Translations under genes and position numbers: made by a program
Notes under the pieces: model-generated
What the model was told of the DNA's origin: nothing
Seen by the model: the letters and a program-made list of their open reading frames with translations, nothing else
Databases searched by the model: none
Source: CAVQYV01 sp963718295 [NCBI: uncultured Methylomirabilota bacterium]
GTDB lineage: Bacteria; Methylomirabilota; Methylomirabilia; CAVQYV01
NCBI GenBank assembly: GCA_963718295.1
Contig: CAVQYV010000004.1
Coordinates: forward strand, 62,001 to 126,000
Direction: 5' to 3'
Length of the DNA: 64,000 bases
In this document: positions 51,484 through 63,401 of the stretch, piece by piece
Layout: each line of letters opens with the position of its first letter
How positions within the stretch are numbered: position 1 is the first letter of the stretch

Positions 51484-54400
51484 TCAAGCCGCTTGCTCCG
51501 ACTTCCCCATGTGTACGAGGATCCGATGCTTGACCAGGCCCCGATCCAACGGGATCACCCCATCCCGCAGGCGCTGGCCATCCATCTCCACCCATGACAC
51601 ACCTCGCTCGCAGCCTTCCGGGTTCTCTACCTGGATCTCGTAGACCGCTTCACCATGACGATAGCGCAGGTGGAAGCCCTCCCACCATGCGGGGATGACC
51701 GGATCCAACTGTAGGTGATCCCCGCGCACCTTCAAACCCAGGACCTCTTCAACCCAGGCTCGGTACATCCACGCCGCCGAACCCGTATACCAAGACCAAC
51801 CCCCCTGACCGATCCTCCCGGACAATCGGTATATGTCCGCTGCGACCACGTAGGGCTCAAGCCCATAGCGCCACACGGTTTCTGGATCACGCGCGCGCTC
51901 AATGGGGTTGAGGATCCGCAGCATTTTCGCCGCCCGCGTACCATCCCCTCTACGTGCCAAGGCCATGGCGAACCAGAGGGCGGCGTGAGTGTATTGGCCT
52001 CCGTTCTCCCGCACCCCGGGAGGGTACCCCTTGATGTATCCGGGTGACGGCTCCGATCTGTCAAAGGGAGGCGTTAAGAGCAGCACCAGACCTTCATCCT
52101 CGAGAACGAGATATTTCCATGCTGATTCTAAAGCCCTTTCCGCGCGATCGGTGTCGGCGGCTCCACTCAGCCAAGCCCAAGATTGGGGCAGGGAATCAAT
52201 CTTCGCATCTTCATTCGCCGAAGAACCAAGCGGCGTGCCATTGTCGAAGATCGCCCGAAGATACCACTCCCCATCCCATCCTGCTCGCTCCACACGCTGA
52301 ATCAGCGCATTTCTATCGTGTTGATAGGACCGGCTTAGATCTGGCCGACCCAGTAGCCGAGACATCTCGGCCATACCCTTAAGCACATCCACCAGGAACC
52401 ACGACAGCCAAACGCTCTCCCCTTTGCCCCCGGCACCCACCAGGTTCATCCCATCGTTCCAGTCCCCTGTCCCTATCAGGGGCAAACCATGGGGGCCAAA
52501 GGTCATGCTGCGCGAGACGGCGCGCCGGCAGTGCTCAAACAGCGTGGCGTGTTCCAGCGCGACCTCCGGTGTGAAGAACATTTCGTGCTGATTGCCTTCC
52601 AGCGTGGGCCCGTTGAGGAAGGGAACCTCTGTGTGCAAGATGTCCACATCGCCGGTGACCCGCAGCGTATTGAGCGACGACGTAGGGCAGCCACAGGGGG
52701 TCATCGGAGATCCGAGATCGGACCCCAGCGCCGCTCGGCGGATGCCACCAGTGCTGGACATCGCCTTCTCTGAACTGACGGCTCGCCGCGAGCAGGATGT
52801 GCTGGCGTGCCAGCTTGGGAGACGCGTAGAGGAACGCCATGACGTCCTGCAGTTGATCGCGGAAGCCGAATGCACCGCCGGACTGGTAAAAGGCGGAACG
52901 TCCCCAGATCCGGCAGCTCAGGCTTTGGTACAAGAGCCAACGGTTGATCAGGAAGTCCACTGCCAGCTCGGGCGTGTGCACTTCGATCGTGCTCAACAGA
53001 TCATCCCACCAGGTTTTCGTCTGGCTTAACGCGGTCTCCAGTGCCGGGCCTCCCCGGTAGACCAGAACCCGTTTGTGGACCTCCTCCACCGAATCGGCCT
53101 GACCCAGCATGCACGTGATCTCAGCCCTCTCTCCAGGAGCGAGTTCAAGGATAACCTGCAGTGCCGCACACGGGTCGAGTCCCGCCCCCGTCCGACGGGA
53201 TAGTCCGTTCCGATCCATTGCCGCCGGGCTACCCAGCGAGCCGTTGCGCCCAACGAAGGACGTCCGGTCGCCGGTGTAAGACTCGGCAGGCGGGTGGATG
53301 GCCGCGAAGGCGATCCGCTCCGCGTACTCGGGGTGGTAGCGATTCCGAGCGATCAGGGCCTGGACTTCGTCGTCCCAGTGGGTCACGACGTGCATCTGGG
53401 AGGATTCTCGGTTCTCGCCCAGTGTCCACTCCACATAGTACGTCACCGACAGTCTGCGACGCCGGGAGGAGTCGTTCCTCAACCGCAGCCTCTGCAGCTT
53501 GATCGGCTCCCCCCCGCTCTCATCCACTGGAACGAAGACCGTCAGCTCCTGCTCTATCCCTTGACTGTTATGCTCGAAGACCGTGTACCCCGCTCCATGC
53601 CTTGCCCGATAAGCGGTCTCTTCGCGGATCGGCGACGGGGTCGGCGTCCAGGTGACACCGGTCTCCTCGTCCCGGATGTACACCGCTTCCGACGGTGGAT
53701 CCATGACGGGGTCGTTCGACCATTGGGTCAGGCGATTGCGCTGGCTGTTTCCATACCAGGTAAAGCCGGACCCCGTTTCGCTGACCGATGTGCCGAAGGT
53801 GGAGTTGGCGATGACGTTCACCCAGGGTGCAGGCGTGTGGGTGTTGGGGCCGAGGTAGATCGCGTATTCATGCCCATCCGGGGTAAAACCGCCCAGGCTG
53901 TTGAAGTAGGGCAGCTCCATGAAGGACAGCGAAGCCGAAGCCTCCCGGGGAGCACGTTTCCTGGTCATGGGTTCCGACAGCTCGGGAACCTCCACCGGCA
54001 CGCCCTGGAGTAGAGTGCCGCGTGCCGCCACCACGACCACACTCGCCGTGGCCATGAGCAGCGTCAGGTCTTCCTCCGGGATTTGATCCGAGCTGCGCAG
54101 GAAAATCCCACCCGGCTGATTCTTCCCCGTATACGTCGAATGCGCCTGGATCAGGCCCTCGAGTCGTTCACGCAACGGCTGTTCATAGCCGCTGGCCTCC
54201 TCGTTGAGGATCACCAGGTCTGCCGTCAACCCGTGCATTCGCCAATAGGTATGCGCCTGGAGCATCTGACGGACCAGGCTGATATCCCGCGCCTCGCCAA
54301 TGGTGATCAAGGCAATCGGCAAGTCGCCCGAGATTCCATAGGGCCATAAACCGGTTTGGCCCTTCCGGTTTTCTTCGATGCGTTCGGTGGGAGGGCGCAA

Positions 54401-57400
54401 GAGCGGGTTGGGAAACAACAAGTGGCCCGCTAGCTGCTGGAAGCGGCGGGCTTCGTCGGGCTGGATGCGAAGCAATCGCAGCTCAAGCTGGGCAGAAGCC
54501 GAGGCAAAATCCATCGCCCGATCGATGGCATGGAGATCGCTGTACTTGCCCATCAGCCTCAGGACCTGCTGGCGGGTTTCGCCGGCGGCGAGAACCAAGG
54601 AAACCTGGACCCGCCGGCCTGGACCGAGAGTCAGGCCCTGGCGCAGGCTGAGGATCGGATCCAGGACAAAACCCTGGCTGTTGCCTGGCTTCTGGAGGAC
54701 CCCCATTGGATTCGCGAGTTTCCGTCCTCGGCCGACGAATCGGCGCCGCTCGGTCTCGAACTGCAAGGTTTCCTCCTTGCCATGTTCAAGTGTCAGGCGG
54801 TGTGCAACGTAAATAGGTGGGTCGTCTTTCGAGCGGGATCGGCGGCACGCGAGGAGCGCTTGATGTTCAGGTACCGCCTCGGTTTGGACGAACAGCTTGT
54901 TGAAGGCCATATGCTGCCGGTCGGCGTTGTGCGGCGCCAGCGAGAGTTCAACGTAGCTCGTGAGATTGACATGGCGGGTGCGAAGGGACCGATTGATCAG
55001 GGTGACCCGCCGAATCTCCACGTCATCTTCCGGCGAGACGACAACCTCCGTTTCAGTTTGAATGCCGTTGTCGGCGCGCCGGAACACGACACGGTCGATC
55101 GCGAAGTTGGCCGAGTACGCCTCGACCTTCCCGCCGACCGGGTGATACGTGTTGGACCAGACTCGATCCGAGTCGGCCTCGTGGAGGTAGCAGAAGGTTC
55201 CCCACGGATCCTGGGTCCGATCCGACCTCCAGCGTGTGATCTCACAGTTGCCCCACCGGCTGTATCCCCCGCCTGCGTTCGTGATCATCAGGCCATAGCG
55301 GCCATTGGACAGAAGCTGGGTTTTGGGCGTGCTCGTATGGGGGGTATCGAATTTGCTCTCCGAGGGTGCGACTTCGCCCACGCTCACCGGCAAAGACACC
55401 CTCTCCCGCGTGGAGATGGGGTGCAGCGGAGACAGGATCGGGATGCGTTCATAAAGCAGGGGCTCGACGGCACGCACGCGTGCGTCGGCATGAAAATGGC
55501 GTTGGATAGGATTGCCATGGAGGAAGTTGGTCAGTGACAGAAAGCCCATGCCTTGATGATGCGCCATGTAGGTTTGTACGATCAACCCCCGCTCGCCCTC
55601 GCGACTCGGCTGACGGCTGAAGTCCATCGCCTCGTAATAGCCGTAATCGTTCAGCAGTCCCAGGCTCGCCAGTCGTTTCAGATTCTGCACGGTCTCTCTC
55701 GGCGCAACGTTCAGTGCCAGAAGGGTGGCATAGGGCGAGACGACGACCTTCTCCTCCAAGCCGCGCTTCAATCCGAGCTCCGGTACGCCAAAGGCCTTAT
55801 ATTGATAGGTCTTGTTGAGGTCAAGATCTCCAAAGGCTGACTCCGAGAGCCCCCACGGTACACGGCGCTTGCGGCCATAGGCAATGTGAATCGCCACCGC
55901 TTCCCTCGCCGCTTTATCCAGGAGCGAATTGCCCTGGGAGCGTTGGAAAATCAGCGGCATCAGATATTCGAACAGGGTCCCGGTCCAGCTCAGCAGCACT
56001 CGGCGCCGACCGATGGCACTGTAGGGTCGACTCATGGAGAACCAATGCTCAACTGGGATATCGCCCCGGGCAATGGCGACGAAACTCCCAAGGCGCGCCT
56101 CACTCGCCAAGAGATCGTAGTAGGAGCCATCCAGGCGGCCTTCGGAAACGTTGTAGCCGATTGAGAACAACCGTCGTTCTGAGTCATACAAGAAGCGCAT
56201 ATTGATCGATTCGGATAACTCGCGTACGTCCTGGATGAGCTGCTCGCCCAAACCCAGGATTTCACCGGCCAGCCAGCTCGACTTTCCAAAGGCCTCCATA
56301 AGACGGTCAAGCCATTCGGAGAGGGAGGCTGCGGCTGAAGGAGCCTCCTCACGGATCGCTTGGAGGATCGCAATACAGCCGATGTGCCCGTGGGCAAGAT
56401 CGAGAAGCGAAGGCGCGTGATGCAGATCCTGGCGGATGGCGAGCAGGGCCTTCAGACCCAGATGGGCGACCTCCTCTTCTGTTTTTTCATCGAGGATTTC
56501 GATCCAGGCGAGATAGCGATCCCTGATCCTTAGCCACGCCGATACCTGCTCCTCCATCTGGCTGGCCCAATAAGCCGCTCCCGTTTGAACGTCGGCGGAC
56601 TCACGCGCCTGATCAGCCAGAGCCCTTACGCTCCCCTGAACCCCCCGCAGCAGGCGAAGCGCGTCGGCGATGCGAGCCGGCGGGTTTTCCCAGGCGCGCA
56701 TCAGTTCGTCGAGGGCGTGAGCGTCCAGACCCGAAATGCCTTTCTGTTCGACGACCTGTTTTAGGATTTTCCCGGTATCCCGCAGGCCTTCAAAGGCTTT
56801 CCCATCCAGAATGGGTCTTTGAATCAACTGGTCCAGGCCATGTTCCAGTGACCATAGGGCACCCAGCAGGTTTCCGCTGTCTACGGCGGACACGTAGCGA
56901 GGTTCGAGAGGGGTCAGGGTTTTAACATCGTACCAATTTAGCAGATGACCTTCATAGCGTTCCAGTTTGCCGATCGTCTCCATGGTGTGGCCCAGGTTTT
57001 CGACGACCTGATCCACCGTCATATACCCGAAATCATGCGCGGAGAGTGCGCTGAGCATCCAGAGACCGATGTTGGTTGGACTGGTACGCATCGCCAGATG
57101 GTTCCGAGGGGAGACCTGGTAGTTGTCGGGTGGAAGCCAAGACGTGTCATCGCCGACAAAGTCCGAGAAATAGGCCCAGGTTCGTCGTGCAACCATCCTC
57201 AGGAACTGCAGATCCTTTTCAGGCAGGAGGAGCTGCTTTTGCTTTGTCTGCGGTCGAAGGTTCAAGAGCCAGCCGAGCAGAGGGGATAAGAACCACAAGA
57301 CGAGCCAGGGGCTGGCCATCGCAAGGCTCGATGGCATCCAGCGCTGCACCGCCCAACCTACGATCCCACTGAATAGGCTCGCCAGGCCCAAAGAAGCTAC

Positions 57401-60400
57401 AAACCATGGCTGCCCATACGGGGTGCCCCCATGAGTCACCTGGGCCGAAGTCCACTCGAGCAACCCATGGCGAGAGATAAGGCGGCGATACCCGACCCGC
57501 AGAATGGCATCCAGAGCCAGCCAGGCCTGGTGCACAAGCAACGCGGCATCAGCAACCGTCCGCAGCAGGTCGTGCGCCACCTTCGAGAAGGAGAAGCTCT
57601 CCAGCCCCTGGCGAGTGGTCGCCATGGTGAAGGGCTGCGCGAAAGGGTGGAAGAGCAACTGCATGGCGACCCCAAGCGTAGAGATCCACCCCATCTGAGG
57701 AGAAGTCAGCCAGGAGGCTATGAGCAAGCCCAGGCTGGCCATGGGTATCAGGCTCCGGCGCAGGTTATCGAAAACCTTCCAACGGTCGAACCAGGAGAGC
57801 GGGTTTGGCACTCGCCGTCCTCCAGGCTCGGGAACCCACGGCAAAATCCAATCCGCGATTTGCCAATCACCGCGAATCCAACGATGTTGCCGGCGGGTGT
57901 AGCTCAGGTAATTCTGGGGGAACTCATCATAGAGCTCAATATCACTGGCCAGGCCCACTCGGACGTGAGCGCCTTCAATCAAGTCATGGCTCAGCAACCA
58001 CTCTTCAGGAAACCTCCCAGACAGCACCCGACTGAAGGCGCGCACATCATAGATGCCCTTGCCATGATAGGAACCTTCTCCGGCCAGATCCTGATTGACA
58101 TCGGAAACGGCCTTGGTGTAGGGGTCAATTCCGACCGCGTCTGCGAAGAGTCGGCTGAAAGGCGAGGCACTCGTGCTCGGCAGGGAGGGGCTCACGCGCG
58201 GTTGGATAATGGTGTAAGAGCCGGCCAGGATCCTGCCTGCGGAATCGAAGCGCGGCCGGTTGAGAGGGTGTGCCAGGGTCTCGATCATCCTGCGGGCCGC
58301 GCCAAGAGGCAGCTGTGTGTCGCTGTCTAAGGTGATGATAAACCTCACATTGGACAGATGATCCGGGTCGCCGACGTATACCAAACGACCGGCATCTTCA
58401 GGTCGCGTTCCATCGATCAGACGATTGAGTTCTTCTATCTTCCCGCGTTTGCGTTCCCAACCGATGAATTTCTGCTCGGATTCACTCCAGGTTCGGTCCC
58501 GATGGAAAAGGAAGAAACGCTGCCCCCCATACCGATGGTTGAGAGCTTCGAGGCCCTCGGTAACAGTCTGGAGAAGTCTTTCGTCGCCCTCACGATGCGC
58601 CTGATCCGAATCGGTGTAGTCCGTGAAGAGGCTAAAGAGGAGATTGCCTTCTTTGTTGGCCAGGTACCGGATTTCTAACTTCTCCACCTCTGCCCGGATC
58701 GTCTCCGCGTCCCCCAGAAACACGGGCACAACGACCAAGGTTCGAAATGCGTCAGGAATGCCCGAGACCTCAAAATCCATCTTGGGAAGGGCTCGGGGTG
58801 GAAGTAGCCGCATGAGGAGGTAATTCAAGACCTCGAGCGCGAGTTGGCTGACGGGAATCAGCAAGAAAAGGGCGATCACAGCTCGAATCCAGGGCATCTG
58901 TCCGCGCAGCCCCAGCAGGACGATCAGGGGGATGGATACAGCAGTGAAGAGGCTGAGCCCAAAAAAGTACACTGCAGAATGATGGCGGTATATCCACTGC
59001 AGGACGCGGAAACGTGGCGCCTCATGACAGCGTATGAGCCGCGCCAGCTTGGGCCTTCCTTCGCCTATCAGATAGGTCCCTACGTGGATCCGCCGGTCAT
59101 CTTCTGTCGCATTAGATGCGGCTTGCGTAGCGAGCTCGATGGCGCGTTGTACGACCTGGTCTTCCGCCTGACCGGACCGACGCGCGAGCTCTTCAATCGC
59201 ACGGCGATACCGATCGCGCGTGTCGAAATCCATCTTGGGATAGACCCCGGATGGATCCAGTCGAAGCAACCCCTCCACGCGGCTGAGCTGCTCGAAGATC
59301 CGTCTCCAATCCAACAGGGAGAGCTCTCGCAAGCTGGTAAACGCATTCGCGATCGATATCTGCTCCTTCGTCTGGCGGTTTTGCTCACGCAGGTTGATCT
59401 CGCTCAGGGGCTTACGGTAAATGCGTTGCAGCCAGCTCTGGACCGGCACTAACGCGGCGTCTTCGTCGTAGAGATGATCGACGAGTTGAGCAGCGAAATA
59501 GGGGCTCGGCCCGGGTTGGGTTGCAGCAAGTTCTGCCAGGAGAGAGAAGAGCTGGTTGGGATCTCGCCGGCTGGCCGTAATGAGCCTGTTCACCCAGAAG
59601 TCGGCGATCTCATGTTCCCGTAGCTCGGTCAGAGCGCTGGCGGCGAGGTCCTGGATGCTCTCAATCAACGCGATGCGCAGCATCTGAGGGACAGCCCAGA
59701 GTTCGCCAATCGTGAGCGTGCGCACGGATTGATAGGCCGCAATAAAGGCAAGGATGTTCTCCCGGTCTAAACGCAATTCCGCAGAGGAGATGAGTTCCTT
59801 CGCCAGACCGTAAATGCGCGGCAGCCCCCGGTAGGGCTCGTTGGCGAGTGACGGCAGGTCCTGGTAGAACCGCCGAGGAAGGTTCAGTCGAACGTCGCGG
59901 GCGTTGCTCTCGATGACATACTCATTATCGAGGATCCACTCGGCGGTCGAAGGCGCACCCTGTTCCAGTCGGCCCGCTTCGGAGAGATCCGAGCATACCT
60001 GATGGATCCATTGACGGGCGCCTTCAACCCGCCTGAGCAGCTCAGCGTTCCGCCGCGGCCTTGGGTCCACTTCGTGGTCCATGGCCAGGCGCTGGGCATG
60101 CTCCTGGATCTGCGTCGGAGAGAGCGGCACCCCGGGGCTTCGCACATCTCCAATGGGATTCTCGCGCTTCGGATGCAGGACGAAGACTGCGGGCGGGATG
60201 TCGCTGCCTCCTCGAAGCACCGCCACTGGGAACCGTAGTGTTTCAATCGGCCCCTGGAGGATCAGGACGGTCTCCTTGGACACCAACCAGCGTCCGTGAT
60301 CCTCAAGCAGCCTTCGTTCGACACCGTACTTCGACCGTCGTATCCATACTCCACCGAAGAGGGTCCCGATCAATCCACCTGCAAAGATCGAAACCAAGGT

Positions 60401-60658
60401 AGAAAGGCTTCCACTCAGAATCGCCACTGGCCACTGGAGGATCAGGGATGCAACGCCGGCGAGGCCCCCAAAAAGAATGGCGGTCAGGGTCACCCCGAGA
60501 GCACGGCGCCAAAGGAAGGGGTCCCTTATATGTACCTCTCCGTCCGCGGTCTTGTGCACCGATGCGGCGCGGCGGAAACCCCTTCTCTGCAGCTCCCGTA
60601 GAGCTCTACGAGCTTCACCTCGTTCTGCGAAGTAGCCTATGAGGGTGCCTGCTTCCAT
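51484..60658 (-). CDS. ndvB: Cyclic beta-glucan synthase-like giant protein (NdvB type), one frameshift
   Basis: About 3060 codons. Order: N-terminal membrane pair (ALGVTLTAILFGGLAGVA), a ~700-residue region with further helices, a GT84 glycosyltransferase core (FIITLDSDTQLPLGAARR near 776, GEGSYHGKGIYDVRAF, RQHRWIRGDWQIADW), more membrane helices, a glucoamylase-like region, then two GH94-type phosphorylase modules with beta-sandwich (SNGRYGLMITNAGGGYSRW, FAYINGYSRWGN-like) ending in GTGDWNDGMNLVGAGG near 2736. NdvB makes and length-controls cyclic beta-1,2-glucan in the periplasm. A one-base insertion in GGG near 52660 separates the frames. Start at MEAGTLIGYFAERG behind AGGAAAGAG. Stop is 66 bases from the truncated integrase. 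Confidence 0.88.
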
Positions 60659-60698
60659 TCTCTTTCCTTTGCGGAATCCGGGTGAATCCGGTGAATCC

Positions 60699-61450
60699 GG
60701 GGACATAATACTGATAATACTGTTTTTACGCCTGCGATTTTCTGGGCCTTCCCGGCGGCCCCTTGCGCAAGTCACGACCCGTCAGCCCTTCCACCAGGGC
60801 AATAAACTCCTCACCGCCTGCCGGCCGACCCGTCCGCGTCGCCAGCCGGAGCCGAACCGTCGCCTGGTCGTCTCCGCTCCCAAGAAACTCCTTCCAATCG
60901 GTGATCCATCCCAGCAGCGTCCGGTCCTTCACCAGAGGATCGATTTCGGAAACCCCCGTATGGTACCGTGCACTGGACCACGGGTACCCCCAGGCGTGTT
61001 TCACCATCCCGACACGGACGGGATTCAATTCCACGTACCGTGCCGCAGAAAGCAGGTGATCTTCGTCGAGGACGCACGAGTTGAACCGTCCCTGGAAGAG
61101 ATACCCGCGTACGCCTTCCGCGAAGTTCTTCCATCGGGTATAGCGCCGGTGCGCCTCGCCGAACGCCCTGGCAAGAGAGGTCTCCTGATGGGGGACGGCT
61201 ATGACATGGACATGGTTGCTCATCAGGCACCAGCAGAGGATGTCCACATCGAAGCGGCCTGCCTCCTCGGCAAGAAACCGAAGGTAAGCGTGGCGTTCCT
61301 CATCCCTGTGAAACACCTCCATCGAGCGGACGCCCCGCTGGGTTACATGGTGGGGGTAACCCGGAACGACGATGCGCGAGATACGGGCCATACGGGTATG
61401 CTATGAGAATCTTCTCACAAAGGCAAGGGAGAAATCGGTATTATGTCCCC
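60699..61450. mobile_element. REP-associated tyrosine transposase (RAYT) element
   Basis: 752 bp bounded by GGGGACATAATA and TATTATGTCCCC, with a single transposase gene. The ends equal those of the two 56-bp REP-like elements at 39124 and 41724. Left flank has GAATCCGG three times and right flank TGTCCCCTGATTCCC twice. Confidence 0.82.
60726..61391 (-). CDS. REP-associated tyrosine transposase (Y1_Tnp)
   Basis: 221 residues of the IS200/IS605-like HUH superfamily. PGYPHHVTQRG at the N-terminus, HUH motif LMSNHVHVIAVP, catalytic Tyr in GEAHRRYTRWKN, and the RAYT signature LSAARYVELNPVRVGMV...WPWSSA-like (YPWSSARYH). Single-strand transposase that acts on short palindromic REP sequences. Located just upstream of the giant ndvB-like gene and probably a recent insertion there. 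Confidence 0.92.
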   Translation of the reverse strand: MARISRIVVPGYPHHVTQRGVRSMEVFHRDEERHAYLRFLAEEAGRFDVDILCWCLMSNHVHVIAVPHQETSLARAFGEAHRRYTRWKNFAEGVRGYLFQGRFNSCVLDEDHLLSAARYVELNPVRVGMVKHAWGYPWSSARYHTGVSEIDPLVKDRTLLGWITDWKEFLGSGDDQATVRLRLATRTGRPAGGEEFIALVEGLTGRDLRKGPPGRPRKSQA

Positions 61451-61546
61451 TGATTCCCTGTCCCCTGATTCCCTCCCTGCCTATTCCCCCCCAATGGGCT
61501 GCATGGTGTTTCTTGAGAGGTGTCGGCTAACGACGAAGCGGAGGAT

Positions 61547-63115
61547 TTATCTCCTGGAAAAGATGTTCTTAATGAAGTCGCCGACAACCGTGATTACTTC
61601 TACGACGAAGTCCACCAACTGGCTCAAGAATCCTCGATTGGAGCCTGAATTCAAGCCTGCCGGTGCTTGAAGCCTTTGGTCGGATCGGGGAACACCCGAC
61701 ACGCTTCCCGTACTGCCATCAGAAACAGTGAAGGCCATTGGCAACATGCGGAGCACTCCCCAGTCGTCAAATTCATAATAGGCCAGATGGAGATGCGGCG
61801 CGCCGGATGGTCCATTACATCCTACCTGCGCCAGTTGCTGTCCCGCCGCCACGCGGTCGCCGACTCTGACGACCGCCGTATTTTGGCGGATGTGTGCATA
61901 GACCGAATACCGTGGCTTAACCGCATGCTCGTGCTGCACGACAATCTTATTTATCTCGCCGCCGACTCCCGGCATCGAGTCTGGTAAGTCTTGCCTGACC
62001 CGGATCACAACGCCGTCGGCAACGCTGACAATCGGCTGTCCGAAACTCCAGAACGAGTCGAGTGTGTTGCCCGACATGGTTGGCTTGATGGCGGAGTTGT
62101 TGACGTAAACGCCCAGGTCATAGGCGTAACGCTGTGTCATGTCTCCATTGTGCGGGGTTGATATCACGCCCGGCTCGGCTGGCCCGTTCCCGAAGTTGAT
62201 CGTGGCATCTCGAAAGAGAGCGTCGGTAGGAGCGAGTGGCAGGTGCAACACATCAGCTGTTACCAGCTGGACCTCAGTCTCGTATATGGCTTCCATGTCC
62301 TGCAATTTGAGTTCGAGCCTGAGGAGGCCGAACGTGAATTCGGTCGGAACACGAAGGGCATAGTGGAACACTCCGAACCGTCCGTCCGGAGGCGTGCCAA
62401 ATATCGAGTTCTGCTTGAATCCCGGCCAATCATCACGAATCGCGAGATTCTCGTCGAGCACCACTTGGCCACTGCCGTGGTCGCGCAATGTCACATGCCA
62501 GCGATCCAATGAATCCTTTTGTGGGTTGGCAAGGAATTCGGCGAAGCGGGGATCCCGGAACAGGTTGATGAAGTGGCCGCTTAGAATCAGAGTACGCCGC
62601 ACTACCTTGGCATTCATTTTGGGCTCAATGATATCCATCACGTCGACCGGCCCCATTAGTCCGATCATCAAGCCGTGGTCGATGTCGCCGACCGGGATCT
62701 GAGGCGGTCCAGAGGTCAAAAACGCGAGAGGCCTGGCTTCAATATTGGCGGTCCAGCCAGTGGCAGAATCGCACGCGACCGGGATTTGTTGCAGGTTGCG
62801 TCGGAGGATCGAAGCGCTGGATTGGTGGTGTGCTGAGGTGTGGACCGCAATCAAGGAAATGGCCCGCGCGGCGGGTCGAGAGGGGCTGACTGGGGTGGCA
62901 GCGTTCAAGTCAGGGCCGATCTTGAAGAGGCTTCCGTTCTCATTCCAGTAATCGAGCACGTAACCCCCTTGGGCCATGAACAGAACGTGGCTTTCGGCGA
63001 TGATAGTCCGAGAGTCCGGGATGAGGCTAAAGTCCAGCTCGAAATCGCTGTTTCCCTCAAAATCGGTAACCGCTCTAACTCTGGCAGTGCCGAGAATCGT
63101 CACTGGGCTGCTCAT
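61547..63115 (-). CDS. M23-family metallopeptidase domain protein
   Basis: 522 residues without signal peptide. The C-terminal part is a LytM/M23 domain: TQRYAYDLGVYV (first His/Asp region), VVVQHEH, YSVYAHIRQN, GDRVAAGQQLAQVGCNG and GAPHLHLAYYEF (HxH near 442), with C-terminal membrane-like helix VVEVITVVGDFIKN. About 330 N-terminal residues are beta-rich and unrecognised. Substrate is probably peptidoglycan; the metal-ligand His of the first motif is replaced by YAYDLG, so activity is uncertain. AGGAG precedes ATG. Confidence 0.8.
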   Translation of the reverse strand: MSSPVTILGTARVRAVTDFEGNSDFELDFSLIPDSRTIIAESHVLFMAQGGYVLDYWNENGSLFKIGPDLNAATPVSPSRPAARAISLIAVHTSAHHQSSASILRRNLQQIPVACDSATGWTANIEARPLAFLTSGPPQIPVGDIDHGLMIGLMGPVDVMDIIEPKMNAKVVRRTLILSGHFINLFRDPRFAEFLANPQKDSLDRWHVTLRDHGSGQVVLDENLAIRDDWPGFKQNSIFGTPPDGRFGVFHYALRVPTEFTFGLLRLELKLQDMEAIYETEVQLVTADVLHLPLAPTDALFRDATINFGNGPAEPGVISTPHNGDMTQRYAYDLGVYVNNSAIKPTMSGNTLDSFWSFGQPIVSVADGVVIRVRQDLPDSMPGVGGEINKIVVQHEHAVKPRYSVYAHIRQNTAVVRVGDRVAAGQQLAQVGCNGPSGAPHLHLAYYEFDDWGVLRMLPMAFTVSDGSTGSVSGVPRSDQRLQAPAGLNSGSNRGFLSQLVDFVVEVITVVGDFIKNIFSRR

Positions 63116-63401
63116 GTTGGTTTCTCCTCTCGGAAACGTGAGATCGATCCCGCCTGCATCGACGGCGCCTCACATGGGCGTCACCCGGAGCCGGCTCTTT
63201 CGGCGATCTGGTGCACGCCACAGTTGGGCAAACTTCTTCTTTCAGTCTCAATGTTTTACCCTAGCTACTGTCGAGAATTGGATAGTTTAATGGAAATCCC
63301 TCACTTCCATGCCCTCCTCCTGGTACACCAATGTCCCCACAGTTTCTCTACGTCAATAGTGGCGGGTTAGTTAGACCGTCCCTTCCTGGCAACCCCATTG
63401 G

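Noticed and set aside
53000-60500. Long plus-strand open frames opposite the ndvB-like gene
   Set aside because: They are shadows of a GC-rich, strongly coding minus strand with clear domain motifs.
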